Origin: Centrapalus pauciflorus
Taxonomy: Eukaryota; Streptophyta; Magnoliopsida; Asterales; Asteraceae
Assembly (NCBI GenBank): GCA_020465985.1
Contig: JAANYP010000372.1
Span: forward strand, 1-64,000
Direction: 5' to 3'
Length of the DNA: 64,000 nt
The notes below the pieces were generated by a model, which was not told where the DNA came from, ran no database searches, and saw only the letters and a list, made by a program, of their open reading frames with translations. A program made the translations under genes and the position numbers. Below are positions 43,977-56,070 of this stretch, one piece after another; within the stretch, counting starts at the first letter, position 1; the number at the start of each line of letters is the position of its first letter.

Positions 43977-46119
43977 GTTGACCTTAGTAGAGTTTTATTT
44001 CCTTTTATAGCATTAGCATTTCTTTCTTTTTATAGTAAGTTTAGTAGCTTAGGATAGTTTCCTTTTATAGTAAGTTAGTAGGTTATTTTATTTTCTTACT
44101 CTTATTTATGAAAAACAAAAAAAAAGAGAGAAAACCATAAAAAATTAAAAAAAAAAGAGAATATCGAAAAATGAGTTAAGTCTTAGATTCATAGGTTCAA
44201 AGTGACGAAAATTAGCACAGTTGATACAATCTCTAAGTGTTTAACTTTCACACATAATGCACCTAAAATTCTAAGTGTTATAGATTATCCATTTTGATAT
44301 GTTGGTAGGCATAATACATATAGGGAGTCTCAAGGCTAATAAAATATTCAAGAAAAAGTCAGATGTGTCACTAACTTAGATGTATGAACAATTGGTCTTA
44401 ATTTTTATGTTAGAGACATACAGACATTGATTCTAAATGAGGTATGCAAACTTTCTGGGGATGTATAGCAACATCAGATACATCTTAAAAAATGAAAAGA
44501 ATAGAAAAATCATACCGAGTTAAGAGCCAAAACAAGTAATGTTGTACGTAAGTACAGACCTGTTGCCTGTGGTTTGACTCGAGTTAGGAAGATAAGTCGC
44601 TTTGTTGTACGTCGGTACAGACCTGTCACCGCTGTCTTGCTAGCTTTAAAAAATAAACTTTACGACAAACTAAGACACTTTGTTGTATGTAAATACAGAC
44701 CTGTGTCCGACGTTTGCCTTTTAAAGAAAGTTTGCAATACCAAAAAGTTATAATCATTGTGTGTATGCCTTGATCATAAAAGTATGTCTACGTATGAGTC
44801 ACGTAAGGTAATTTCTTGATAAATAAAAAGGCCAAGGGATATTCCGAAGTGTAACCTGTTTAAAGGGAAAATAATACCAACAATCGGCTAGAAATGTATG
44901 TCACGACAAATAATCAAAGGAATCAAAAATTCCTGAGTGTGAAAGTTTGAATACTGAAAGTGCGTAATTGACACCGCTATCTGATTGAACCTTTCTTTGA
45001 CTATACTCGTCAAAAATATTCTGTTAAGTGTTAAGTATAGGTTGTAAATTTTAAAAATAATGTAGATTAGTCTAAGTTTAATTTTTTGTTCAAGATTTTA
45101 ATTTTAATTTATTTTATTATTCTATTTTATTTTACTTCATTTTTATCTTTATTTTTATTTTTTATATTTATTTAGGAAAAAGGTCAGAGTTACTGAGGAT
45201 GCATTCTTAGTTAAATAAAATAAACACTGCGTGAAATATTGTGCTTAGGGTAAATAATTTTGCATAGTTTGTTGCGTTACACGAAAAAGTTGGAAAAGTT
45301 GAAAAAGTTGAATTTAATTCAAAGATTTTCAAAAATTTTCAAATTTTTCAAGTTAAATTCGAGTTTAAGACAAAATCGAATGTATATTCGAATTTGGCAG
45401 TGACTTCGATTTTGGCAGTAAATTCGAAATAGGTCACAAATTCGAAGGTGGTTAGTATAAATAGGTCAACAGTGATCATTTATTATTCACCTATATTCGA
45501 ATTTAGTGCTTCGAGTTTATCATCTGCGATTTTGACTTTACTGCTTCGACTTTGTCGTTTCGAGTTTTTGATTATTTGTCGAGTTTTTGTCCGTTTGTGT
45601 TCGAGAATACTACCAAATCTAGGTATAATCAACATCATTGTACAAGATTTAGGATGTTTTTAGACTCAATCTGTGCCAAAATCGACTGATTTTGAGGTTT
45701 TAATGGTGTGAACTTTGTAATTCAAAATAACAAAGTTTGAACAGGTGAAACTTCAAATAAGTGACAAATATCTTTGATTAGAACCTATTAGGACTAATGG
45801 ATGTAATTTTCTAAGTCTAAAATGGTTTAAATCTTGGAGTTTTGTTTTTAACATACCGACATTTCGAGTTTGTTCATGTCTTCGAGTTTGTCATTAAACT
45901 CGAAGAAACCAATAAACTCGAATGAGGGTTGTTTCGAATATGTTATTCGAATGTAGCATTAAAATTGAAATATTTGACTAAATTTTAAACCAAACTTGTA
46001 GAAATTCATGTGTGTTGGATTTTGAACTTACATAAGTTCAAAATAAAACAAATTTGAATTTAAACAAGTTTATGTTTATTTTAATCATTCTAATATATTA
46101 TATACTTTATTGTGCAGAT
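43977..46119 (+). other. pol-ORF3 spacer of element C, possible intron
   Basis: This is 2.1 kb without a gene, collinear with 6950-9230 of element A. GTAAGT words occur at 44035 and 44070 shortly after the pol stop. Three spaced TTGTAC-GTACAGACCTGT repeats follow (44542, 44602 and 44689). The stretch 45350-45960 holds AATTCGAA/TTCGAGTTT words. It ends in an AT/pyrimidine-rich tract and TGTGCAG at 46117, two bases before the ORF3 ATG. Confidence 0.5.
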
Positions 46120-47766
46120 ATGGCGGATAGAGTGTTTGTTCAAAAACACAATATGGTCATTTCTCCAGACCGTGAGCTGCCTGAAGCTCAGGCATTCCGC
46201 CAGATGGTGGATTTTTTGGCCGCTTCAAGGGTTTCTTATGCCCTTTCGCATAACGTCCAGATAGTGCTGCCGTATTTTCAGGAATTTTGGGAACATCTGC
46301 AGGTCGATTGTACTGTTACTCCGACAGTATTGAGGACTAGGATCGTTGGACAACCTCTCATGTTTTCAGCAGACGTATTACGCCAGGTTTTGCAGTTGCG
46401 TTCTGCCGAGCAAGAAGCTGGGCCGATAGACTTTCCATTGGAAGTTAGGCAAGCTGCATTCATAAGAATGGGGTATAGCCTTGATGTGGCAAAGGCATCA
46501 TATATGAAGAGCGGGTTGATTGGACAATGGAGATATTTAGCACATGTCTTCATGGTGTGCTTCGCTCCGAAGAAAGCGGGTTTTGATTATATTGTGTCGA
46601 AGATTCAATCGGCAATGATCGCGTTGGTCTATAACCAGAGGTTCAGTTATTCTGAAATGTTCTTTGTGGAGTTTGTTCACCAGATAACAGCTCCAGTAAG
46701 AGAAAGATTTTTGATGTACCCTAGGTACGTGATGATGCTGATCCGACATTTCTTGCCAAATCTGCCGCAATTACCAGAGATTCAAAGCGTAGCAGTGATC
46801 GACAAAAGGATTTTTGCAGATTGTCAAGCCCACAGGGGTGCATTGGCTAGACCAGTGGAGGCACCACTTTTTGGTGATGTGGTGAATCCTGATTTTCAAG
46901 CCCCTGAAGGTGCCAACTGGGCTGGGGAAGTTCAAGTTCCGCAACAGCCGCAACAGCAGAGGCCTCAGCAACAACAAAGGAGGAGGCAGAGACCTTCAGT
47001 TAGACTGACTCAGGCTACTAGGCCTTCAACGAGCAGAGTGCAAGAACCAGAAGAAGCTGGTCCTTCAGTTGTAGCCCCCGTAACTGATCCACGGGTGGAA
47101 ACATTGGAAGAGATTTGGGCACAAGGGCCGCATGCAAATGAGGAGATTACTTCTAAGCTCGTTGGAAATATTTTGGAACCTCCAGCTGGGGAAGAAGATA
47201 TTTTTCGACAGATAGAGGAATATATGCATGAGGAAGAAGGTCAAGCTGTGACCACGTCTGAATCTGAGTCGGAAGAAATTGAAGAAATAGAGATTGAGGC
47301 AGCAACGGAAGAGACAGAAGATCCGCCTATCCGAATAGGCACATATGGATCAAGAATTGTGGTGATTGATGAAGAAGCAAGAAAGAGAAGAGCATCGAGG
47401 GATTCGGATGCAGATGACTCGGATATCGAGGCTGAATATACAGCCCCCTTGGTGCCTAGGCAGAGGGCCAAGAGGCATTGATTTATGCAGGGAGCTTCGT
47501 CGGCTTCTGCTTTTGAGCCTGAAATTCCAACCGCTCAGCCATCAGCTCAAACATCCATTCCACCACCACCACCACCTGTTCAAAAATCCATTCCACCACC
47601 AATCATTCCGACACCCATCCAATCTATTCCATCCACCTCATCCACCTTCACTGACAATCAACGGTTTTCTGAGCTCAGAAGCAAGGTTGATTTCCAACAA
47701 GTCCAAATCTTCCAACTTACGAAAGCCGGCGGCGAACTTCAAGCACACAATGCGAATATTGATAAA
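46120..47766 (+). pseudogene. ORF3 of element C, N-terminal half
   Basis: The ATG at 46120 is two bases after TGTGCAG. The N-terminal domain (residues about 8-235) is close to that of element A's ORF3: SHNVQ, TPTVLRTR, SYMKSGLIGQW, CFAPKKAGFDYI and a YPR(Y/F)-type motif, with conservative changes typical of a protein under selection. A shorter Gln/Arg-rich stretch follows, then an acidic region and RQRAKRH. TGA at 47479-47481 stands where the homolog has an Arg codon (CGA to TGA would explain it). The frame continues to the start of the coiled coil and stops at the junction with element F. The acidic region and C-terminal domain are lost. Confidence 0.75.
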
Positions 47767-47901
47767 GTTATTGTGATATTGCCACCTGTGTATTGTATTG
47801 ATGTGGCATTTCCTATGACATGTGTATGATAGAGTTATTGAGATATTGCCACCTGTGTATTGTATTGATGTGGCATTTTCGGGATCGGGGAGGGTGTTAC
47901 A
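47767..47901 (+). repeat. remnant of 5' LTR of element F with internal duplication
   Basis: It matches the last part of the 3' LTR (about 60705-60801) and ends GGTGTTACA. A 67-bp segment beginning GTTATTG is present twice in tandem (47767 and 47834); the 3' LTR has it once. Confidence 0.75.
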
Positions 47902-47905
47902 TTGA

Positions 47906-47918
47906 TGGTATCAGAGCT
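47906..47918 (+). promoter_or_regulatory. primer-binding site, element F
   Basis: TGGTATCAGAGCT, four bases after the LTR end, complementary to initiator Met-tRNA. Confidence 0.85.
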
Positions 47919-48086
47919 TGTGGTTTGAAATCTGAGTATCATTAGTGGATGCTTAACTTAAACCGTGTTCCGATCCGTGGGGGATCAATTGCGATTGATT
48001 TTAGTGGAATTAACTGACCTAGCTAAGTGTATAATGCTGGGTGATCTATCTATGATTCCAAACTACTTCGGTTTGTGCAGATTGAT

Positions 48087-49254
48087 ATGGCAGATCAGGG
48101 CGAGGGATCCGGTGCGGGTAAGCCGACAGAAGACGAGTTTATCCGCAAGTCAGAGCTTCTGGAGGTGTTGACAGAGTTCTACAGGCAGCAAGGTTTGGGT
48201 CCGAGTCCGAGGCCGGTTGTTCAGCCGACAGTGACAGAGTCTGGGGCTGGTGCTTCGTCGTCTAGTTCGAGGAGGGGTGGGTCCTTTAAGGACTTTATGG
48301 CTGGAGATCCACCCCATTTCAGAGTTGAGGGTGAGCTAGGGATGGCTATGGCATGGGAACGTGAAGTAGAGGCGGCTTTTAGGGTTGCGCACGTGGATCC
48401 GTGGGATATGGTTGGTTATGCGACCTATCTGTTGAGGGGAGGGGCGTCACAGTGGTGGAAGTCTATAGAGTCAGCGATGACATCTTCTGCAGCTTATGCG
48501 ATGACGTGGGATCAGTTTAAGGCCGTGTTTGAGCTGCTGTATATTCCCAGAGACGAGAGGCGAGAGATTGAGCGGCAATTCCTTCATCTACAGCAGGGTG
48601 AGATGACGGTGCAACATTATGTAGATCGGTTTAATGAGTATTCGCAGTTTGCTACCCAGCACATCGCCACAAAGTAGCGGAAGGTTGACGCGTTTGTCTA
48701 TGGATTGCGAACAGATAACAAGTAGTTTGTTGGGCTACATGAGACTTGTACTTTGGCCAAAGCACTGGAGATGGCCCGCATAAGGGAGCGGGAGATAGCC
48801 AAGCAGAGAGAGGAGCCATTTTCTCAGCGCCGACATGTGAGGACTCCCGAGCGGTCCTCGAGAGACCGAAGGCATTCCAGAAATGATTCCAGGGAGCGAC
48901 GTACGGGCCAGAGTTTGAGAGATAGAGACAGGGACAGGGACAGGGAGCGGAGGTCGAGTGGACCTGGACGGAGCCAGCGATCAGATAGTCAAAGTCAGAG
49001 GCAGAGTTCACGATATACAGGGCAGAGCCAGAGCAGCATAGGGCAGAGGCCTCGAGATGGAGACGATAGGGGAGACATTTCAGCTGGAGATCGGGAGTGC
49101 CCGAGATGTCACCGTCGCCACAGTTGGCCATGTGTGCCCAGATGCTAACGGTGCGGCCAACGGAGGCATGCTGCCGCCACGTGCTCTGTTCCGGATCCGT
49201 TATGCTTCCGTTGTGGGAGGCCGGGGCATAGGGTGAGAGATTGTCCAGAGCCGG
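48087..49254 (+). pseudogene. Gypsy gag of element F
   Basis: The ATG at 48087 lies six bases after TTTGTGCAG. The gag fold is clear (WWKSIESAM, FKAVFELLYIPRDER, QGEMTVQHYVDRF). TAG at 48675-48677 and TAG at 48723-48725 stand where the frame otherwise continues (Gln likely), and TAA near 49146 interrupts the zinc-binding region. An Arg/Asp/Ser-rich RDRDRDRER tract follows, then a CPRCHRRH motif and a classical knuckle CFRCGRPGHRVRDC near 49201-49242. Element E splits the gene at 49255. Gag would form the particle core. Confidence 0.8.
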
Positions 49255-51257
49255 TGTAACATCCTCGAATTCAATTACTGTAATTCGAATTTATTTAGAC
49301 GGATAAATTAAAATTAAGTTGAAATATGAGCAATGATTAAGTATTTGAGATATTTAAAAGTTTGTTGCTATTTTATGAAGTTACGAAGTTTGAGAATTAA
49401 TAATTATTATTATGAAGTATTATGAATTATAAAGTTAGTAATGACAAAACTAAGAATAAATCAGTATTTTATGGAACCGATTAAGTTGAGCGGTGAAATG
49501 TGCAAAAATGATGAAAGTTGAATAAAAAGGCTAAAAAGCCATTCATTTTCATTTTCACTCTCTCTCTCTACTTTCTCTCTCTAGAAAACTCTCTCTACTT
49601 CTCTCTAGATTAACTCTCAAACCAACCGGCTGATTATCGAGATTTATACGTCATCGAAAAGATCTCGAAGAGTACTACAACAATCTACGGTTGGATTCTT
49701 GATTTCGTACGGATTGAGGTAAGAATCGACCCTTTTAAGCTTTATTATTTTGGTTTTTGAAGGCATAAATTTGAGTTTATCATTTATTGCGTGAATGGAG
49801 TTAGTTTTGCTTGAGTTTTAGCAAGAATATGATAGAATATGTGTAATAGAATCGAACCTAGGCATAATACATGACATATTCATGATTTTTAGGCCTTGAA
49901 ATGAAGGATTTAAGTTGTAAAGATGAACAAACTCGAGAATACCAAGAACAAAGTAGAAATGCAAGAACAAAGTCGATTTTTGTACTAAATTCGAGTGTAT
50001 ATTCGAATTTAACACCATGGAATTCGAATTTAAGTCCCTAAATTCGAATGATATTCGAGTTTAACCCCATGGTTCGAGTTTAACCCTTAGATTCGAAGGG
50101 GAGTTCGAATTCAGCCCCTAGAATTCGAATTTAATGTCCAAAATTGAAACCCACTCTCTAAACTCGAATATATTGAATGAAACACGCAAACAACACATAA
50201 AATAACAAAAGCTATTCAAAGGATAAGGTATGAACCTGAGTTGGGTTCAAACTTAGTTATGGTTCAAATTTGGACATGGGTCCGGAATGGGGGAAAAATA
50301 TTGCAAACTTTATAAAACTTGGTTTTACGGAATTAGACAGTTTTTGACTCGAGATATTGTTGCAACTGACTTAACAGGTCCCTTGTGGTGTTGTTTAACC
50401 CACAATGGGGTATATTGAGGATCCAGTTGAAATTCCGAAGAGAAATAATAATATTGAAGTTTAAATTATGCACCCACTGTGAGTGCATTAGATTTCACAT
50501 GTTTATATCTGTTTTATGTTAGCTTTGCCTGCTGAGACCTGTTGCTTCATTTATTGTTCGGAATTCTACTAACTTGCGTACATTTAGATGCACATTCATA
50601 CTTGTTGCATGTCCGTTCGATTGTTGTGCATCTAGTGATGGACCGGCGGGTCGCATCGAATACTCTGATGTTACTGCGCTATATGACCTGGAGCTGATCC
50701 CTCCGAGGTTCTGGTAGGCAGTATGTCATCTCCGATCGTACGTTTGTCTCAGATGGTATGTTTTATGCCGAGCTTTGGGCTCGAAGGGGCTGCGGCTCTG
50801 GTTCCGTACTTGGTGTACGAAGAGGGTATACGATGTCTGTCATCGGTGTTACCCTTGGGGCTTCATAAAGATTTATAAAATGCGTAATCTGTGTATTCAC
50901 TAAGCATTCGCTTACCTCTCAGTTGCTTTATTTTTATAGGAAAGGGAAAATCTGTAGCTGGACCTTCTAGTTAGGTCGTGTGAGAAGTTCTTGGAAGATT
51001 CCTACTACTAAATCGGTAATTATGCTTTGGGACAGTAATGTAATATATATCGGATGTTGTAATAATTTGATTGGGTGTGTAGACTTAGACTTGGTACCTT
51101 GTAGCACCGTAAGGGTGTTTGACACTGTTGCACTACTTTATTTATGTATTTTAATGCTTCCGCACTTAAACTAGGTTATCAGATCATTATGTAATGGTGT
51201 TTGATGATTAATCCTGGGCGTTTTGTAAATGGTGGTTGTTGTGGCAAGGGTGTCACA
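49255..51257 (+). repeat. 5' LTR of element E
   Basis: The plan is as in D: CT-rich patch (49556-49608), GAG|GTAAGA at 49719, an array of AATTCGAA/TTCGAG words (49930-50170), a block strongly conserved with D (about 50360-50960), and TTTTTATAG|GAAAGG at 50939. No gene. Confidence 0.93.
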
Positions 51258-51262
51258 CGAGA

Positions 51263-51276
51263 TGGTATCAGAGCAG
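51263..51276 (+). promoter_or_regulatory. primer-binding site, element E
   Basis: TGGTATCAGAGCAG, five bases after the LTR end, complementary to initiator Met-tRNA. Confidence 0.92.
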
Positions 51277-51437
51277 TAGTTTGAGATTCAAGTGTCCGTG
51301 AGGTCTTGGTCTCAAACATTAAGTGATGATATGTAGTGGTTTAAGTAATGATCTGAACTAAGATAGGTTACAATCTAGTAATTATAGGGATTGACTATCA
51401 TACGGGACAAATGGGGTGGTGTCTTTGAATTAATGAC

Positions 51438-54248
51438 ATGTTACTAAACAAGTTATATGTTTATATTTCAGAACATGTCTGGAAAGGCATGACACCCGAA
51501 GAAACCAGAGAAATGATGCTAGCCATGATGGCTGAGCAGAACAAGATGATTCAAGATCAGTTTCGGGCTCGAGATGAGGCCGAAGCTAAGAGAAGGGAGG
51601 ATAAGAGAAAGAACAAGGAAAAGGAAGGGGGCAACAATGAAGAACAAGATGACAATACTGGGTCATCTAACAAACCCAGAGGCTGTCGTTTCAAGGACTT
51701 TAAGGGAAATGGTGCGGTAGAATTTAATGGACTGGGAGACGCAGTTGCCGCACTCGAATGGATAACGGCAACCGAACGAAGATTCCGAATCAGCGACTGT
51801 GCTGAGAAGGCCATGGTTCGGTATGCTACCGCTATGTTCACCAATGATGCGATTATGTGGTGGAACGCTATGGTGAATGCTTTGACATTGGAGAAGGTTT
51901 CTGTAATGACTTGGGCTGAGTTTACAGAGTTATTTACTCAGCAATACTGTCCAGTTGATGAGCGCCAAAGGTTGGAAGCAAAGTTTATGGCGCTGATGCA
52001 AGGGACTAAGACTGTGTCCCAATATGCTGTAGAGTTCACGAGGCTGAGTCTGTTTGCGCCTCATCAAGTTGATACTGAAGAAAGGAAGGTGACCAGGTTC
52101 GAGGCTGGTCTGGATATTAGGATTAGAAGGGTCATGAGCAATGTTCGCTACCCTACATTTGCTGGTTTACTTGAAGCTTCCAGAAATGTAGAACAAATTC
52201 TGATCATGTCGGGTTATTCCATTGGGTCCGCTGCTGCTTCCACCAACCCAACACAGCCGTCACCGCCGAAGCACCAACGTGAGGGAGGATACTCGGGATC
52301 TTCTCGGTCTTCACAGTACTCACCTCAGCAGTCTTATCGCCGACAGTCTGGTTCATCTGATCGTGGTCGTGCTCGTGCTTATTCAATCAACACTAAGCCG
52401 CAATATTGCAATAAGTGTCATCTGGAGCACTTTGGCATGTGTACTAATGGACGTGCTTGCTTTTGCTGTGGAGAGCTGGGCCATTTTCAGAGTGAGTGCC
52501 AAAGGAAAGGAGATGCTTGCTATAAGTGTAGGGTGTGGGGACACTATAGTAGGAACTGTTGGAAGAATGCTCCAGCAGCTGCTGCTCCATCATCAACAAG
52601 ATCTTCTGGAGGTTCAAGTGGTGGTTCAGTTAACCGTCGGGGTCAGTCACAAAGGGCACCGGCTCGTGCCTTTCAAATTACTGTAGAGGAGGCGAGGGAA
52701 AACCCGGAAGTGGTTACGGGTACGTTTATCATAAATTCTATGCCAGCAAGAATTTTGTTTGATTCAGGTGCAAATCGTTCATTTGTTTCTACTGTTTTTG
52801 CACAAAGACTTTCCATGCCTCTGTCTAGATTATCTGCTATACTTGACATAGAAACTGCTAGCAACACTCTAGTCAAGGTAGATCACGTATACCGTAATTG
52901 CACATTAGCTATTGAAGATGTAGTCTTCAATTTAGATCTGATTCCTATTGAGTTCAGTGAGTTTGACGTGATAGTCGGGATGGACTGGTTGATTGAGAAT
53001 GAAGCTCATATAGTGTGTAAGAATCGAATGATAAAGATAACTACTCCGGAGGGACGTGAGATATGTATATACGGGGATAGGAGAAGCGGGGATCTGTGTT
53101 TGCTGACTATTGCAAAAGCTCGAAAGCTTGTCGCAAAGGGGTGTGACGCTTACTTAGCATATGCGATTGATGCTAAGGCTGAGAAGAGGACTTTGGCCGA
53201 TGTGCCTATTGTTTCACAATTCCCGGATGTGTTTCCGGAAGACTTGTCTGGCGTGCCGCCTGAGAGACAAGTGGAATTTAAGATTGACTTGATCCCTGGA
53301 GCTGCACTGGTAGCTCGTTCTCCTTATAGTCTTGCCCCAACCGAGATGAAAGAAATGATGACACAGCTTCAAGAGTGGTTGGGCAAGGGCTTCATTCGAC
53401 CGAGTTCATCACCGTGGGGAGCTCCGGTATTGTTTGTGAAGAATAAAGATGGCACAATGCGAATGTGCATTGACTATTGGGAGCTGAATAAGTTGACGAT
53501 TAAGAACAAGTATCCACTGCCATGGATAGATGACTTATTTGATCAGTTGCATGGGGCTAGTGTGTTCTCCAAGATTGATTTGAGGTCAGGGTACCATCAG
53601 TTGAAGGTACGAGAAGAGGATGTGCCTAAGACAGCTTTCAGGATGCGTTATGGGCATTACGAGTTCTTGGTTATGCCTTTCGGGTTAACCAATGCCCCGG
53701 CTGTCTTTATGGATCTTATGAATAGAGTGTGCAGACCGATGTTAGACAAGTCTGTAATAGTGTTTATTGATGATATACTGGTGTACTCTAAGTCTGAGGC
53801 TGAGCATTGTGAACATCTAAAGGAACTGTTAGAGTTGTTGAGGAAAGAGAAGTTGTATGCCAAGTTCTCAAAGTGTGAGTTTTGGCTGCAACAGATTCAG
53901 TTTTTGGGGCATGTGATTTCGGGGGCTGGGATTTCTGTGGATCCAGCCAAGGTTGAAGCAATAAAGAACTGGGAGCCACCTCGATCAGCTACCGAAGTTA
54001 GAAGTTTTTCGGGATTGGCGGGCTACTATCGGAGGTTCATAAAGGACTTTTCTAAGATTGCAGTTCCTTTAACTGTATTAACCAAGAAGAATGCACTGTT
54101 TGTATGGGAAACTGTGCAGCAGGAGGCCTTTGAGGTTCTGAAGAAGGCATTAAGTGAGGCACCGATACTTGACCTACCTGAGGGCAATGACGATTTTGTG
54201 GTGTATATGGATGCCTCGAGACTGGGGTTAGGCGCTGTACTGATGTAG
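51438..54248 (+). CDS. Gypsy gag-protease-RT polyprotein, element E (first part)
   Basis: The ATG equivalent to D's start is at 51475 but an insertion puts it out of frame and it meets TGA after five codons. The long frame is open from an upstream ATG at 51438; the first ATG shared with D's frame is at 51489. Gag fold as in D; both zinc knuckles keep C-C-H-C ([28 protein letters not shown]). Protease [10 protein letters not shown] near 52757, RT with FIDD near 53764 and the start of RNase H ([10 protein letters not shown]; the Thr-Asp of D is Met-Asp). TAG at 54246-54248 replaces the CAG of D. RT region changes such as Arg to Trp near 53478 suggest loss of constraint. Confidence 0.88.
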   Translation: MLLNKLYVYISEHVWKGMTPEETREMMLAMMAEQNKMIQDQFRARDEAEAKRREDKRKNKEKEGGNNEEQDDNTGSSNKPRGCRFKDFKGNGAVEFNGLGDAVAALEWITATERRFRISDCAEKAMVRYATAMFTNDAIMWWNAMVNALTLEKVSVMTWAEFTELFTQQYCPVDERQRLEAKFMALMQGTKTVSQYAVEFTRLSLFAPHQVDTEERKVTRFEAGLDIRIRRVMSNVRYPTFAGLLEASRNVEQILIMSGYSIGSAAASTNPTQPSPPKHQREGGYSGSSRSSQYSPQQSYRRQSGSSDRGRARAYSINTKPQYCNKCHLEHFGMCTNGRACFCCGELGHFQSECQRKGDACYKCRVWGHYSRNCWKNAPAAAAPSSTRSSGGSSGGSVNRRGQSQRAPARAFQITVEEARENPEVVTGTFIINSMPARILFDSGANRSFVSTVFAQRLSMPLSRLSAILDIETASNTLVKVDHVYRNCTLAIEDVVFNLDLIPIEFSEFDVIVGMDWLIENEAHIVCKNRMIKITTPEGREICIYGDRRSGDLCLLTIAKARKLVAKGCDAYLAYAIDAKAEKRTLADVPIVSQFPDVFPEDLSGVPPERQVEFKIDLIPGAALVARSPYSLAPTEMKEMMTQLQEWLGKGFIRPSSSPWGAPVLFVKNKDGTMRMCIDYWELNKLTIKNKYPLPWIDDLFDQLHGASVFSKIDLRSGYHQLKVREEDVPKTAFRMRYGHYEFLVMPFGLTNAPAVFMDLMNRVCRPMLDKSVIVFIDDILVYSKSEAEHCEHLKELLELLRKEKLYAKFSKCEFWLQQIQFLGHVISGAGISVDPAKVEAIKNWEPPRSATEVRSFSGLAGYYRRFIKDFSKIAVPLTVLTKKNALFVWETVQQEAFEVLKKALSEAPILDLPEGNDDFVVYMDASRLGLGAVLM

Positions 54249-56033
54249 CGTGGAAAGGTTATAGCATATGCTTCAAGACAGTTGAAGCAGCATGAGAAGA
54301 ATTATTCAACTCATGATCTTGAGTTGACAGCGGTCACATCTGCATTGAAGTTGTGGAGGCACTATCTGTACGGTACTAAGTGTCAACTTTACACGGATCA
54401 TAAGAGTTTGAAATACATCTTTAGTCAGAAGGAGCTCAATATGAGGCAGAGACGATCTATGGAGCTAATAAAGGATTATGATTGTGAAATCCTTTATCAC
54501 CCGGGAAAGGCTAATGTAGTAGCCGATGCCTTGAGCCGAAAAGCTTATGCTAAGGATTGTTGCTACATGATGACGTCTACTATGTTAACGTCTACTATTA
54601 TAAATGATGTAAATGCCGCTCAGGAGGAAGCTTTGAATGAAGAAAATGTTGGTGCTGAGGATATTAGGATACAACTTAAAGATATGGAAACTAGTGAATC
54701 GGGATTGAAAGGAGTATACGGGAGGATTTGGGTGCCGAAGTTGGGTGGAATGAGAAGAGTGATCATTGAAGAGGCACATCAATCCAAGTTTTTTGTACAT
54801 CCCGGAAGCACAAAGATGTACAATGAGTTAAAAGCAGATTTTTGGTGGCCAGGATTGAAAAAGGACATAGGGCAGTATGTGGAAAGATGTCGAACTTGTC
54901 GGCTGGTGAAAGCCGAACATCAACAACCCTATGGCAGTTTGCAACCGCTTCCCATTCCGGAATGGAAGTGGGAACACATAACGATGGATTTCGTTACAAA
55001 ACTGCCGAAGACTAGGCGCCAACACGATGCAGTTTGGGTGATAGTCGATAGGTTAACTAAGTCGGCTCACTTTATACCGATTCGGGAAAGTTATTCGTTA
55101 GAGAAGTTGGCTCAGATTTACATGGACGAGATTGTTTCTAGCCATGGAGTGCCTAAGTCCATAGTACCGGATCGAGATAGCCGGTTTACTTCGAATTTCT
55201 GGTCAGCACTACAAGAAGGGTTGGGAACAAGAATAGCAATGAGTACAGCCTATCGTCCACAAACCGATGGTCAGAGCGAACGGACCATCCTTACTTTGGA
55301 AGACATGATGAGATCGTGTGTGTTGGATCTCGGTGGCAATTGGGATGATCATCTGCCACTAATAGAGTTTTCGTATAACAACAGTTATCACGCAACAATC
55401 AAGAAGGCACCGTTTGAGGCGTTGTATGGGAGGAGGTGTACGACTCTTACGTGTTGGAGAGAAACTGGTGAAACACCAATTGCTGGGCCGGCCTTGCTTC
55501 AAGAAACAAACGAGAAGATACAGTTGATTAGGCAGAACATGAAGGCGGCCCAGGATCGTCAGAAAAGTTACTACGATAGGAGGCACAAACCGATCAACTT
55601 TGAAATAAATGATTGGGTATATCTGAAAGTATCACCTATGAGAGGTGTTACTCGTTTTGTGAAGAGAGGAAAGTTGGCTCCAAGATTCGTCGGACCATTC
55701 AGGATTGTTGAGAAAGTTGGAAACCAGTCTTATCGGTTAGAGTTGCCTGAAAAAATATCGGGCATACACCCGGTGTTCCATGTAGGGAACCTTAGGAAAT
55801 CCTTTACTACTGAGAATGTGGATTGGGCTGACCACACCGAGCTGCAAGTTGATGAAAGGCTCCGGTATGTTGCGGAGCCGGAGTGTGTGTTAGATATTAA
55901 GGTGAAGAAATTGAGAAGCAAAGAAATCGAAATGGTGCTTGTACGTTGGAAGCATCATAAGGGAGTCAATCATACATGGGAGACGAAAGCTGATATGTTA
56001 AGGAAATATCCGCAGCTGTTTGAAGACAAATAA
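54249..56033 (+). CDS. Gypsy RNase H, integrase and chromodomain, element E (after the stop)
   Basis: Continues the same frame after TAG. The rest of RNase H comes first ([29 protein letters not shown]). Then come the full zinc-binding integrase domain (H-H-C-C, ending [12 protein letters not shown]), the DDE core ([26 protein letters not shown]), the [11 protein letters not shown] segment and a chromodomain at about 55875-56025 ([12 protein letters not shown]). In this copy the integrase zinc domain is intact across the site where D has its stop. TAA at 56031-56033. Confidence 0.88.
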   Translation, partial: RGKVIAYASRQLKQHEKNYSTHDLELTAVTSALKLWRHYLYGTKCQLYTDHKSLKYIFSQKELNMRQRRSMELIKDYDCEILYHPGKANVVADALSRKAYAKDCCYMMTSTMLTSTIINDVNAAQEEALNEENVGAEDIRIQLKDMETSESGLKGVYGRIWVPKLGGMRRVIIEEAHQSKFFVHPGSTKMYNELKADFWWPGLKKDIGQYVERCRTCRLVKAEHQQPYGSLQPLPIPEWKWEHITMDFVTKLPKTRRQHDAVWVIVDRLTKSAHFIPIRESYSLEKLAQIYMDEIVSSHGVPKSIVPDRDSRFTSNFWSALQEGLGTRIAMSTAYRPQTDGQSERTILTLEDMMRSCVLDLGGNWDDHLPLIEFSYNNSYHATIKKAPFEALYGRRCTTLTCWRETGETPIAGPALLQETNEKIQLIRQNMKAAQDRQKSYYDRRHKPINFEINDWVYLKVSPMRGVTRFVKRGKLAPRFVGPFRIVEKVGNQSYRLELPEKISGIHPVFHVGNLRKSFTTENVDWADHTELQVDERLRYVAEPECVLDIKVKKLRSKEIEMVLVRWKHHKGVNHTWETKADMLRKYPQLFEDK

Positions 56034-56049
56034 CTTCGAGGACGAAGTT
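56032..56049 (+). promoter_or_regulatory. hairpin at the pol stop codon, element E
   Basis: AACTTCG-AGGA-CGAAGTT, as in D, overlapping the stop codon. Confidence 0.55.
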
Positions 56050-56070
56050 AGAGCGTGGTGGAGCCCATGT

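Larger units (their letters stand above)
25148..47766 (+). mobile_element. Copia LTR retrotransposon C with two nested insertions, 3' end lost
   Basis: The order is 5' LTR, primer site, gag (N-terminus deleted), pol, spacer and ORF3, interrupted by solo LTR H inside gag (28062-30607) and element D inside RT (33106-42568). With the insertions removed the gene order is collinear with A and B. The element ends inside ORF3 around 47766, where sequence of element F begins. The rest of ORF3 and the 3' LTR are not found further right. TGAAA (25143-25147) would be the left target duplication. Confidence 0.85.

Noticed and set aside
46054..46119. Hydrophobic N-terminus before ORF3 of element C, looking like a signal peptide
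   Set aside because: The frame there starts at TTG, not ATG, and the hydrophobic residues come from the AT/T-rich tract before the TGTGCAG site. The copy in A shows no such sequence conserved; ATG 46120 matches ATG 9231.
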